Position numbers and translations under genes: made by a program. The notes below the pieces were generated by a model. It was not told the DNA's origin. It saw nothing but the letters and a program-made list of their open reading frames with translations, and did no database searches. A stretch of DNA of 64,000 nucleotides, from the NCBI GenBank assembly GCA_965214635.1, contig OZ243964.1, positions 1,488,001 through 1,552,000 of the forward strand. Direction: 5' to 3'. This document shows, piece after piece, positions 46,028-55,378 of the stretch (the first letter of the stretch is position 1; each line of letters opens with the position of its first letter). The stretch is from Bin90 sp965214635. Its GTDB lineage: Bacteria > Chloroflexota > Dehalococcoidia > Lucifugimonadales > JADFKI01.

Positions 46028-46495
46028 TTACTCGCAATACCCGCTGTGTGGCCATGGGTAGTCGACGAACTTCCACTCGCCGCCTTCCTGACGGAGCTTG
46101 TATGTGTGGCTCATCTCGTAGTCCGAGTTGAAGAACAAGCCATCATAACTGAAATGACGCACCTGTACACTGACCAGCGTGGTGTCGTTAATCTCTGTAA
46201 CCTCTGTGAGCGTTATCTGCCTGTCGTTTTCGCGGTCGTGGGTGAATGAGTAGATGAGGTTGTTTGCGAAATCCTCGGGGGCGCACTCATCGCGCAGCTC
46301 TTGCGAGAGCATGGCGTACATCTTCTCGCTATCTTCGTCTTCTGCGGCGCGCAGCAGATCTTGCACGGTGAATTCGGGCGTGCCGGGCGCAAAGACGGCG
46401 TCGCGGTTTATGAGCGCAAGCACGATGCTAGCGATGATCAGCACACCTAGCAGCCCGCTCCCACCGACTAGCCACCACTTCGTCATATCGGTCAT
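46028..46495 (-). CDS. Membrane-anchored protein, NTF2/DUF4878-like
   Basis: The 155-residue protein has one N-terminal membrane helix (WWLVGGSGLLGVLIIASIVLAL). The remaining extracytoplasmic domain (TVQDLLRAAEDEDSEKMYAMLSQELRD...VQVRHFSYDG...EWKFVDYPW) has the helix plus curved-sheet pattern of NTF2-like domains. I do not recognise a specific family. GGAGG precedes the start. It lies 56 bp downstream of the VWA gene, so they are probably cotranscribed. Confidence 0.7.
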   Translation of the reverse strand: MTDMTKWWLVGGSGLLGVLIIASIVLALINRDAVFAPGTPEFTVQDLLRAAEDEDSEKMYAMLSQELRDECAPEDFANNLIYSFTHDRENDRQITLTEVTEINDTTLVSVQVRHFSYDGLFFNSDYEMSHTYKLRQEGGEWKFVDYPWPHSGYCE

Positions 46496-46550
46496 GAGTT
46501 TCCTCCCCTTGCCCGCAGTCTGTGCCAGTTCGGCTGCCTATGCTGCACAC

Positions 46551-48571
46551 TTACCCCACGCGCTTGCGGCGGCTGCGGAGATAGTCCACCATCACATACC
46601 GCCCGAGCTTGCTGGAGTCAGTATAGAACGCCCGCCCCTTGTTGATGCGCGTCATCTTGTCTATGAAGTCCATCAGGTAGTAGTTCGCCTCGAGCATGAA
46701 GGCGTTAATGGTGATGCCCTCTTGCGTGCAGCGTTTCACTTCCTTCAGCGTCTCTTCGATGGTGTGCCAGCTGGGTGGGTAGCTGAAGTAGGCGCGCCCG
46801 TGTTCCAAGTGCGCTGTAGGCTCGCCGTCGGTAATCATCAGAACCTGCTTGGTGGCGACCTTTTGTCGGGAGAGCGCCTTGCGCGCCAGCATCAGAGCGT
46901 GCTGCATGTTCGTGCCGGACACCCATGCGTTCCAAGTCAGGTCTGCGAGGTCGTCGGGGCGATGTCCATTGCGTAGTCTGAGAAGCCGATGATGTACAGG
47001 TAGTCGCGCGGGTATTGGCTGTGGATGAGCCAGTAGAGTGCTAGGGCGATGCGCTTTGCGGCGGCGAAGCTCCCGAACATTCCCATAGAGCGGCTCTGGT
47101 CTATGAGCAGCGCAGTCGCGGTCTGTGTCAGGTGCTCGGTGTGGTGTACCTCGAAGTCTGCGGGTGCGATGCGGACGGGTGAGCCGGGGCCGGCGCGCAA
47201 CACGCTGTTGAACAGCGTCCGGTGCAAGTCTATGTCGAACGGGTCGCCGAACTCGTAGGGCTTGATTTCGCCGGTGCGTTCGCCGCCGTCGCCGCGCAGA
47301 TAGACTTCGTGCCGCCCAAGCCGGTCCTTTTTGAGTTCGGAGAACACCTCGCGCAGCGCCTGCTGTGCCAGCTTGCGGATGCCGCGCGGTGTCAGTTCCA
47401 GCCTGCTCCCCTTGCGCCGCAGGTAGCCAGCTTCTTCCAGCTGCTTCATCATTCGCTGGATTTGCTCCAATTGGCGACGGGCGTCCTCGCCCATTACCTG
47501 CTCCACCTCGCCCGGGTCTAGATCTTCTATGCTGCCGCTGCGCATAACCTGCTGTATCTGCTGCTCCAGCTTGTCCATACCTTGCAGCTCGCCCATCATC
47601 TCCATCGCAGCGTCCAGTGTCAGCGATTCTTCGCCCATGAACGGGTACTCGTTCGCCATGTCATCGAACGGGAACATGTCGTACATCATCCCTGCGAGTT
47701 CGGCGAGTTCCTCTCTGAGCTGCGGGTCTACGGAAGCGCCGAGCATGCCTTCTAGCTCGTTTCGCATCTCGGGGGACATGCTGTCCATGAGCGACTGCAT
47801 CGACGCCATCTGCTGTTGCAGGCGCTCGATGAGTTCGTCTAGGCTGGCGGGTCTGTCCGGGTCGAAGTATTCGCCGTACTGCTCCATGAAGCCCTCGAAG
47901 TCGGGGTCTTCGCCCATGGCGCGGTCGCGCAGCATCTGATTGAGCGCTTGGATCATGTTGCGGATGCCCTCCATATCCTCGGGGGACATCTGCTCAAGCT
48001 GCTGCTTGATGTCTTGGAAGAAGTTCTGCATCATCTGCTGCTTGAGTGTGTCTAGCAGTTCGTTGAACTTCTGGCGGGCTTCGTTGTCCATGAAGTCGTA
48101 GTCTTGGAGTTGGCGGATTTGTGCCGGTGCGCCATTGGGCAAGTTGTCCAGCGTTTCGGTGTTGCGCTGGGCGCGCTCTTCGAGCATTTGCATCGGGGCT
48201 TGGAGGTGGTCGGCGTCTGCCCCGGCGTTGGCTAGCTGCTGCTGCGCTTCGTCTAGGCGGCGGTCGATGCCCTTACGCTCCGTGTCTATCACATCCTGCA
48301 GGCGCTCTTTGATGTCGTCCATAACGGAGTCTAGGTTATAGCGCTCAAGTTGCTGCTGGCGCTGTTGGCGGAGGCGTTCCATCAGGTCGCGCAGGTTGGG
48401 CGTCTGCTGCCCCTGCTGGTCTTGTGCGCCGCGTTGGAACAGGCTTCGCATGGCGCGGTTCGGGTCGCCGTGTTCCATGATGTCGTCGGCGATGGAGTTG
48501 AACAGGTCGTCCGCGTCCATGTCGAACACATTCTGGCTGCCGTCCCATCGGTAGTAGGTGTGAGTGGTCAT
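46551..48571 (-). pseudogene. VWA-domain protein, frameshifted
   Basis: The first segment (48571-46937) encodes MTTHTYYRWDGSQNVFDMD, a long Gln/Met/Glu-rich helical region, and a VWA domain with MIDAS DQSRS (ALLIDQSRSMGMFGSF). It breaks off after IIGFSDYAMDIAP. The rest of the VWA domain (DLADLTWNAWVSGTNMQHALMLAR...MITDGEPTAH) continues in another frame to 46551. Restoring one base at about 46951-46957 gives a continuous protein of about 673 residues. This is a 1-nt deletion or a sequencing error. Metal-dependent protein binding is expected for the VWA part, as in MoxR-associated VWA proteins; no MoxR gene is adjacent. Confidence 0.8.
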
Positions 48572-48957
48572 AATCCATCCTCGCAGAAGGGCTTATTCAT
48601 AGGGCTGCCACAGGTCTTGCCGCATATGTGCCAACAGCCTGCGCCTTGACTTTCTTTGCCACCGCTCTCATCTATATCAAATCTTATCAGCGAATGTGTT
48701 ACTCAAGTGCGATATAAAGTCTGGCGGCATTCGGGATAGCGCACATGTGAAGTGCCTGTACGCACTCTTTTGGGGGCTGCTCTGCGCCCGCAAGCCCATA
48801 TCTCAAGCCCATCATACATTACTTTGAGCGCAGACGGGTGCAGAGGGATTGAGAATTAAAAGCCGAGAGACCCCACACCGTTGGGGGTGCAGGGTCTCGG
48901 CTTCACCAGACTTGTTCTTCGCCTTTGCGCTAGGGCGCTTGGCTCACGGGGTGTTGG
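48572..48957. other. Intergenic region with terminator
   Basis: It holds the terminator at 48859-48903 and the VWA promoter region. Nothing coding is supported. Confidence 0.4.
48859..48903 (-). terminator. Rho-independent terminator of the Thr-Pro protein gene
   Basis: On the minus strand AAGCCGAGACCC pairs with GGGTCTCTCGGCTT (one bulge), followed by TTTAATT. It sits 55 bp after the stop of the gene at 48958. Confidence 0.8.
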
Positions 48958-50079
48958 CTACTCTTCGGGTTCGTTGCGGCTGCGACGGCGCATCCAGCGT
49001 GCTCCGCCAAGCAGCGCTAGCGGCGCAATGAAGAGCATCATGTTGGCGGCTGATTCGCCGAATGGCATATTCGGGCGCGGCGCGCTGCACGGCCCTCCTC
49101 CATTATCCTCTTCCCCTTCGTCATCCGGCTCAGCCGTTGGAGCGGCGGGCACAGGGGTGGGCGGCACGGGCGTAGCAGTGGGCGGCACGGGCGTTGCCGT
49201 AGGCGGCACGGGTGTAGCTGTCGGCGGCACAGGCGTGCTTGTCGGCGGTACGGGCGTGCTTGTCGGCGGTACGGGCGTGCTTGTCGGCGGCACGGGTGTA
49301 GCCGTAGGCGGTTCAGGCGTCGGCGTCTCGGTGGGTGGTAGAGGCGTGCTTGTGGGCGGCACGGGTGTTTCAGTGGGCGGCACCTCTGCAAACACGAGGT
49401 CTAGGAAAACCTTGCTGTTTGGCTCGAATGTGCCGTGCGCCCGCGGAGTGGATGGCGATCCGTTCAGGAAGAATTCCACAGGTTGGTTCACCAGCCGCTC
49501 ATCGGTGGTTATTATCACGAGGTTCTTAAATTCGTTGCCCTCTACGAATGCGGGACGACTTTCGTAGTCGCCCACCCGCGCCACTAGGGTGGCGTTGTCC
49601 GGCACAGCTGCGCCCGCTATGGTGATAGTGCCCTCGTATATGGCGGGCAGCACAGGCACGGGCGTGGGCGTAAGCGTGGCTTCGGGAATATACGGGAATG
49701 TGAGGTTGTGGTGGAAGTGATTGACGGCGGAAGTATAGGGTATCTGCTCGTTGGCTTCAACGCCCTCGAGGAAGACGCTCACGAGTTCGTTGGAGTAGGA
49801 CAGGGATGGCGGTGCAATGGTCAGCTGGTATTTGCCGTCCCGGACAGGTCGTGGAGGGCTTTCGTAGAAATTGCCGATGCGCCCTATAACATTGAAGCCA
49901 TCCGGCGCACCTTCCGCCGTTCCCGCCAGTATCATGGGGATGGGCGGCACGGATTCCAGCGGTGCGGCAGGAGGTGTGGCCGGCGTCTGCGCCTGCACCG
50001 GGACGCTTTGGATAGCGAGCGCTCCGCCTATCAGCAGCGCAAGCCCTATCGCCATCACTAGCAAGTTTCTCTTTAACAT
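48958..50079 (-). CDS. Secreted Thr-Pro stalk protein with C-terminal membrane anchor
   Basis: The 373-residue protein has a signal peptide MLKRNLLVMAIGLALLIGGA...VQAQ. Two related beta-rich domains follow (residues 45-130, PPIPMILAGTAEGAPDGF...GRIGNFYESPPR; residues 140-235, AIYEGTITIAGAAVPDNATLVARVGDYESRP). A stalk of TPVPPTST/A repeats, an acidic stretch, CSAPRPNMPFG and a helix MMLFIAPLALLGGARWMRRRSRN come last. The helix plus basic end resembles a sorting/anchoring tail. The domain folds are not recognised. GGGAG is upstream. Confidence 0.82.
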   Translation of the reverse strand: MLKRNLLVMAIGLALLIGGALAIQSVPVQAQTPATPPAAPLESVPPIPMILAGTAEGAPDGFNVIGRIGNFYESPPRPVRDGKYQLTIAPPSLSYSNELVSVFLEGVEANEQIPYTSAVNHFHHNLTFPYIPEATLTPTPVPVLPAIYEGTITIAGAAVPDNATLVARVGDYESRPAFVEGNEFKNLVIITTDERLVNQPVEFFLNGSPSTPRAHGTFEPNSKVFLDLVFAEVPPTETPVPPTSTPLPPTETPTPEPPTATPVPPTSTPVPPTSTPVPPTSTPVPPTATPVPPTATPVPPTATPVPPTPVPAAPTAEPDDEGEEDNGGGPCSAPRPNMPFGESAANMMLFIAPLALLGGARWMRRRSRNEPEE

Positions 50080-50466
50080 AGTCTCCCTTATCCTTCAGTC
50101 GGTTCGCATTTGTTATGCCTTGACTTTTCCTGCCAAGGGCGTGTCAGGGATGTGCTGTGTTACATGGTCTTAAAACCTAGTTATTATAGGCAATGGAATA
50201 TGCCTGTGTCTAGTAAAATCATCCTACCGCCGGCGGTTCTATTGAGGCAGCATGGCAGCATAAGAGCGCATCCGCAAGAGAGAGACATATCAGCAACCCA
50301 ACCGCTCGAATGGCAGTGCTGCCGTCTTTATATGGGGAATGTGCGATGCGTGGGCAGTTTGCTCGGTCTGTGTACGCAGGCGTTCTTGAACGGCGTGAGC
50401 CGCAGTTGCTATACTCGCGCATCACAGAGCCTATAAGCTTATAGTAGAGGGAGGGAAGCACGAAGA
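50080..50466. other. Divergent intergenic region with palindrome
   Basis: No gene is supported. A 14-nt perfect palindrome, CTATAAGCTTATAG (50431-50444), lies 22 bp before the MBL-fold gene and may be an operator. Confidence 0.4.
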
Positions 50467-51114
50467 ATGGAAATCACTTGGCTTGGGCATTGCGCCCTGC
50501 GTATCCAGTCGGCGCAGGCGGTGGTCGCCGACCCGTATGATGATGGCGTGGGCTATGAGCTTCCGGATGTGAGTGCGGACATCGTTACGATGAGCAACGA
50601 CCATCCGCATCACGCCAACGCAGCGGGCGTGGAGGGCAATCCGCGCCTGCTACGGACGCCCGGCGAGTACGAAATCGGCGGCTTCTACATCAGTGGGATG
50701 GGGACGCCGCTCACTGCGCCGGACGCCGAGCAGCGCCGGACGAACACGGTGTTCACCTTTCGCTGCGAGGGCGTGGTGGTGTGTCATCTGGGCGCTATCA
50801 CGCAGACATTGACGCCGCGCCAGTTGGAGGATTTGAACCAGACCGATGTGCTTGTCATCCCTGCTGGCGGCGGCGACACGATACCCGTTGGCAGGGCGGC
50901 GCAGCTGATAAACCAGATAAGCCCACGCATCGTCGTCCCTGTGCGCTATCGCACGCCCAACTTGGAGGTGGCGGCGTCCGCCCAGCTTGAGCCGCTGGAA
51001 CGGCTGCTCGGCGAACTCGGCGTCGCAGAAGCGCAGCCACAGCCGCGTCTCAATGTAACATCCACGAACCTGCCGCGCGACACGACGGTCGCTGCCCTAC
51101 GCCCGGTCAGATAG
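50467..51114 (+). CDS. MBL-fold (UlaG-like) protein with altered metal motif
   Basis: The 215-residue protein starts MEITWLGHCALRIQ, as in the UlaG-like metallo-hydrolases, with VVADPYD and the later GEYEIGGFYISGMGT and VVCHLGAI blocks. The HxHxDH motif is changed to SNDHPHHAN, so the first His and the Asp are replaced. Metal binding may be changed or lost. GAGGGAGGG lies about 10 nt upstream. It is convergent with rho. Confidence 0.82.
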   Translation: MEITWLGHCALRIQSAQAVVADPYDDGVGYELPDVSADIVTMSNDHPHHANAAGVEGNPRLLRTPGEYEIGGFYISGMGTPLTAPDAEQRRTNTVFTFRCEGVVVCHLGAITQTLTPRQLEDLNQTDVLVIPAGGGDTIPVGRAAQLINQISPRIVVPVRYRTPNLEVAASAQLEPLERLLGELGVAEAQPQPRLNVTSTNLPRDTTVAALRPVR

Positions 51115-51182
51115 GGATTCAATCGAGAATTGAGATTTAGGGAGCGTTGGTGTGGATGTACTTGGCAAGAACCGGCGCAGCG

Positions 51183-52457
51183 CTACTTGCTGGCGCTGAG
51201 GGTGGCGAGGAACTCTTTGTTGTTGCGGGTGCGGCGCAGGCGTTCCACGATGTTCTCCATCACCTCCACATGCCCCTTTTCGCCGTTGCTGGTAACGAGG
51301 CTGATCATACGGCGCAGCAACCACACCTGTTGCAGCGTCTCTTCGCCGAGCAGCAGCTCCTCGCGGCGGGTGCCGCTGCGCTCGATGTCGATGGCAGGGA
51401 AGAAGCGGCGCTCTGCGAGGCGGCGGTCTAGGTGCGCCTCCATGTTGCCCGTTCCCTTGAACTCTTCGTACACGAGGTCATCTAGGCGGCTGCCCGTGTC
51501 TACGAGGCAGGCGGCGATGATGGTGAGGCTGCCGCCCTCTTCGGTGTTGCGCGCTGCGCCGAAGAAGCGCTTCGGCGGGTAGAGCGCCACCGGGTCCATA
51601 CCGCCGCTGAGCGTGCGCCCGCTGCTGGGCACGCTCAGGTTGTAGGCGCGCGTCAAACGGGTGATGCTGTCTAGCAGGATGACCACATCGCGCTGGCTCT
51701 CCACTAGCCGCTTGGCGCGCTCGAGCACAAGCTCTGCCACGCGGCAATGGTCTTCCACCGGCTCGTCGAATGTGGAGCTGTACACCTCACCCTTAACCGA
51801 GCGGGTAACATCTGTAACCTCTTCGGGGCGTTCGCCGATGAGCGCCACCATGATGTGTATGTCGGGGGCGTTTGCTGCGATACCGCTCGCTATCTGCTTG
51901 AGCAGGGTCGTCTTGCCCGCCTTGGGCGGCGACACTATCAGCCCGCGCTGCCCCCTGCCGATGGGCGCGAGCATGTCTATCAGGCGCGTCGACACGAGGT
52001 TTTTCGTGGTTTCGAGTTTAATTTGCTCGGTGGGGAATATGGCGGTCAGGCTCTCGAATGGGCGGCGGCGGCGCGAGCGATCCGGCGGCGTGCCGTTCAC
52101 CTCTTCCACGCGCACCATCCCGAAGTAGCGTTCACCGTCCTTGGGCGGGCGCACCTGCCCCTGCACTTCGTCGCCCTGCCGCAGCCCGAAGCGGCGTATC
52201 TGCGACTGCGACACATACACATCGTCGCTGCTGCCGGTGCTGTTGCCCATCTGCCGCAGGAAGCCGTAGCCTTCGCTGAGGATGTTCAGGATGCCGGACG
52301 CCTTCAGGTTGTTGCCGTTATTGCCCGACAGGCTCGTGAGGATCCGGGTCATCAGCTCGTTGCGGCGCGGCATGTTGCCGTTTTCCACCACGCCAAGTTC
52401 CTTCGCCAGACTGTGGATCTCTTCGTTGCTCAGTCGCCTAAGCTCCGTTATGTTCAT
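51183..52457 (-). CDS. rho: Transcription termination factor Rho
   Basis: The 424-residue protein has an N-terminal Rho-N helix bundle (ITELRRLSNEEIHSLAKELGV), a cold-shock RNA-binding domain (ASGILNILSEGYGFLRQ...VYVSQSQIRRFGLRQGD), Walker A PPKAGKTTLL, the Q-loop and R-loop (LSGGMDPVALYPPKRFFGAARN), and EEFKGTGNMEAHLDR. It is a hexameric RNA-DNA helicase that ends transcription. GGAG precedes the ATG. Confidence 0.97.
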   Translation of the reverse strand: MNITELRRLSNEEIHSLAKELGVVENGNMPRRNELMTRILTSLSGNNGNNLKASGILNILSEGYGFLRQMGNSTGSSDDVYVSQSQIRRFGLRQGDEVQGQVRPPKDGERYFGMVRVEEVNGTPPDRSRRRRPFESLTAIFPTEQIKLETTKNLVSTRLIDMLAPIGRGQRGLIVSPPKAGKTTLLKQIASGIAANAPDIHIMVALIGERPEEVTDVTRSVKGEVYSSTFDEPVEDHCRVAELVLERAKRLVESQRDVVILLDSITRLTRAYNLSVPSSGRTLSGGMDPVALYPPKRFFGAARNTEEGGSLTIIAACLVDTGSRLDDLVYEEFKGTGNMEAHLDRRLAERRFFPAIDIERSGTRREELLLGEETLQQVWLLRRMISLVTSNGEKGHVEVMENIVERLRRTRNNKEFLATLSASK

Positions 52458-52975
52458 GGCACACTCCGCGCCCGCAGGCGCTCGCTATGGCTTGCTGCAC
52501 TGTATCGGCATCCGCTATGTGGTTCGGGGTTGGCGAGGGTTGAGACGCACAATCGCCGTCTGCAATGCGGAGCATCAGATTACATGGCGCTCGAATGGCT
52601 GTATAGCGCGCCCGTTACGGCTTGCCGAAATCGACGCTCTTGAGGATGCAACACAATCTGCCAGCCAACCCGCTGATAGGTGAAAAGGGCTGCGTGGTGA
52701 GTAAGGCACATCGCCCACCCACGCAATGAACCTATTGGGGAAGTCAATCAAGATTATAGCGCAACACCAACCGCCCGTCTATAACAATCGGAGGTTACAT
52801 TCATGCGCTTCCATAATCTTATCACGAACGATATTACTGCCACCCAGCAGAATACCAGAGCGACTTCGCAGGAAAACTCTATATAATTCTTCATAATTCC
52901 TGCACAAGAAAACCCGCCGCCTACTCGTTGTGGCAGGCGACGGGCGGTTTGTGCCGTGTATGGCGGACGCCGCAG
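52458..52975. other. Intergenic region upstream of rho
   Basis: This stretch of 518 bp has no supported gene. It contains the rho leader and promoter region and, at 52910-52950, the terminator of the NHL gene. An AT-rich patch at 52880-52905 interrupts the otherwise GC-rich sequence. Confidence 0.4.
52910..52950 (-). terminator. Rho-independent terminator of the NHL gene
   Basis: On the minus strand AAACCGCCCG and CGGCGGGTTT form a stem with an inner extension (GCCT/AGGC), then TTCTTG. It sits 26 bp after the stop at 52976. Confidence 0.75.
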
Positions 52976-53971
52976 TTAGAGGTTGAACTGCGGGTCCATG
53001 TAGTCCTTTTCCTTGGCATATACCTGCAGGCGGCCGCGCGTGCTGTCGGTAACGATGAGGCGGTCATCCTCGTCTATGGCTATCCCGCACGGGCGCTCGA
53101 AAAGCCCGAGCGACCTCGTGTCCTTGACGCGACGATACGCCTTGACCACATCGGGGTTGGACTCGACCACCTCTTTCGCCCACTTGGAGAACTCGATTGC
53201 ATCGCCTTCTATCTGGGTTAGCACCGAGCCGTCGCTCTCGTATATCTTGACTAGCTTGTTGCCCCAATCGGACACATACACATCGCCCTCGCTGTCCACG
53301 TCGACATCACACGGGTGGTTGAGTGCGCCCGCAGCGCCGCTCGTTTCGTCTCCGAATGTAACGAGATGCTCGCCTTCGGGGGAGAGTTTCTGTGCGCGGT
53401 TGTTGCCCCAGTCGGCGACATAGATGCAGCCGTCAGCGCCCACATTCACGCCCCAAGGCTGGTTGAACTGCCCCGGGCCGTTGCCTGCGCTGCCAAAAGA
53501 AGCGACGAACTTGCCGTCTTTCGTGAACTTTTGCACTGTGCCGCTGCCGGCGTCAGTAATGTAAATGTTGTCGCTGGAGTCGCAGGCGATGCCGGACGGC
53601 CTGTCCAATTTCCCTTCGCCGTCCCATTCACCGACACGCTGCCCATCGGAGTCGTAGATTTTGACCTGCTTCTCGAACTCATCGGTGCAGTAGATGTTGC
53701 CGCCAGAGTCCACAGCGATGCCCATAGGCCACACGAGTTCCTCGCGTGCGAAGTCGCCGATGAACTCTTGGTCGATGGTTACCTTGCCGATGCGCTTGTT
53801 CGGGGCTTGAACGCCGCCAGCGCCTTCTTGCCCTCGGCTGAGGACATAAATGTCGCCGCTCGGGGCGATTGCCACATCAGTAGGCTGGGTGAAGCCGTTG
53901 CCAGCGGCGGCGTTGCGCCCAATGGCGTGGCTGAAGTTCCAAGTGCGGCCAGATACGGTTGTCGTTAGCAT
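52976..53971 (-). CDS. NHL-repeat beta-propeller protein
   Basis: The 331-residue protein has about six repeats of the form P-x-G-I-A-V-D-x-x-G-x-I-Y-x-x-D (WPMGIAVDSGGNIYCTDEF, RPSGIACDSSDNIYITDAG, QPWGVNVGADGCIYVADWG, HPCDVDVDSEGDVYVSDWG, RPCGIAIDEDDRLIVTDST). No signal peptide is seen. NHL propellers bind partners or act as lyases; no catalytic site was identified. GGGAGGTGG precedes ATG 53971. It is the last gene of a minus-strand set with DUF1501 and DUF1800. Confidence 0.9.
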   Translation of the reverse strand: MLTTTVSGRTWNFSHAIGRNAAAGNGFTQPTDVAIAPSGDIYVLSRGQEGAGGVQAPNKRIGKVTIDQEFIGDFAREELVWPMGIAVDSGGNIYCTDEFEKQVKIYDSDGQRVGEWDGEGKLDRPSGIACDSSDNIYITDAGSGTVQKFTKDGKFVASFGSAGNGPGQFNQPWGVNVGADGCIYVADWGNNRAQKLSPEGEHLVTFGDETSGAAGALNHPCDVDVDSEGDVYVSDWGNKLVKIYESDGSVLTQIEGDAIEFSKWAKEVVESNPDVVKAYRRVKDTRSLGLFERPCGIAIDEDDRLIVTDSTRGRLQVYAKEKDYMDPQFNL

Positions 53972-54130
53972 AGTTCCACCTCCCGGGTGCTTGTAGTCGC
54001 AGAGCGGGATGCGCCGCGCCGTCTCTCGGATGGCGGGACGGGATTGGCATACCCGCAGCCGCCCGTCGCACAGGCAAGCGAGAGGCTGAGGGTATGTTGT
54101 CTGCGAAACGCTGAAGTTTGCAGGGCTGGT

Positions 54131-55273
54131 TTAGTGGCCGTTTGTGCGGACGAAGCCGGGCGACTCGAACTGCCCGTTGACGATGGTCGGAGCGTCCAAG
54201 CCCATCCAGTCGTTCAGGATGTTGGAATAGACGCCGCGGAAGTCTTGGTTGGGAACGAGGTCGCCCTGCTGAAGCGCCTCCGCACGGGTTTCGGGGTATT
54301 CGCTGTAGAAGCCGCCCTTGACGCGCGGGCCTATGGCGAACGCCACGCCTGCAGCGCCGTGGTCGGTGCCAGAGCCGTTGTCCCGCACACGCCTGCCGAA
54401 CTCCGAGAACAAGAACATGACCACATTCTCATCGGCGTCGTGTTCGCGCAGGTCGTCCCAGAAGTCTGCGATGGCTTCGGACACATCGGTCCAAAGCTGG
54501 GCATGCGTGGTGGCTTGCGCTGCGTGGGTGTCGAAGCTGCCGTGGTCGGTGTAGAACACGCGCGTCCCCACATCGGCGGTGTGAATCATCGCCACATCGC
54601 GGAGTTTGCTCGCAATCGGGCTTGCGCCGTACTCGATCGAGGACTCGTACTTCTCAGGCGCAACCTTCAGGATGTCTGCGCCCTTGAGGGCGTCTAGACC
54701 GGTCTGCCCGAGGTATTCCATAACCTGACCCGAGCCGACGGCAGGGGTGTACATGTTGGCAAAGCGCTCCAAGACCTGCTCGCGCTGCTGTTGCTGTTCT
54801 ATGTTCGTGAGCAGCCCATATGTGGACACATCGGCGACCGATGCCACAGACACGCCCGGAGCGACGAGTGCGCGCGGTAGCGCCTGCCCCACATTCACGC
54901 CAGTAACAGGATTCTCGGACTTGGGGTCAAGTTCCTTGATGGCTCGCCCGAGCCAGCCTTCGGTGCCAACCTTGTCCGGCTCGCAGGTGTGCCAGATGTC
55001 CATCGAGCGGAAGTGCGAGCGCGGCGAGTTCTCGTAGCCCACGCCGTGGATGACCGCCATGTCTCCCGCCTCGAAAATCTCGCGCATCGGGGACATCGCC
55101 GGGTGCAGCCCCAACTCGTCGTCCAGTTTCAGTACGCGGTTTTCGGGTATCTGCAGAGAGCGGCGGCTGTCGAAGTAGTTAGCGTCCGTGTAGGGGATGA
55201 CGGTGTTGAAGTAGTCGTTGCCGCCCGTGAGCTGGAGCACAACAAGGACCGGCGGCTTGTTAGAGTTTGCCAT
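54131..55273 (-). CDS. DUF1501 family protein
   Basis: The 380-residue protein has the DUF1501 pattern: VVLQLTGGNDYFNTVIPY, HPAMSPMREIFEAGDMAVIHGVGYENSPRSHFRSMDIWHT, VFYTDHGSFDTHAAQATTHAQLW, and FSEFGRRVRDNGSGTDHGAAGVAFAIG. It belongs to the alkaline-phosphatase/sulfatase-like superfamily by family knowledge. Most members carry a Tat signal; none is seen here. AGGAGG precedes the ATG. It follows DUF1800 by 105 bp, the usual conserved pair. Confidence 0.92.
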   Translation of the reverse strand: MANSNKPPVLVVLQLTGGNDYFNTVIPYTDANYFDSRRSLQIPENRVLKLDDELGLHPAMSPMREIFEAGDMAVIHGVGYENSPRSHFRSMDIWHTCEPDKVGTEGWLGRAIKELDPKSENPVTGVNVGQALPRALVAPGVSVASVADVSTYGLLTNIEQQQQREQVLERFANMYTPAVGSGQVMEYLGQTGLDALKGADILKVAPEKYESSIEYGASPIASKLRDVAMIHTADVGTRVFYTDHGSFDTHAAQATTHAQLWTDVSEAIADFWDDLREHDADENVVMFLFSEFGRRVRDNGSGTDHGAAGVAFAIGPRVKGGFYSEYPETRAEALQQGDLVPNQDFRGVYSNILNDWMGLDAPTIVNGQFESPGFVRTNGH

Positions 55274-55378
55274 TACTTCCTCCTGTGTGGGGTTTGGCAG
55301 TGTAAGTTTGGCGTAGTGGTTCTTGGTGGTAAGGAGCGCCGAATGGGGTGCGTCGGCGCTCCCGCCACGAACTGGTGT

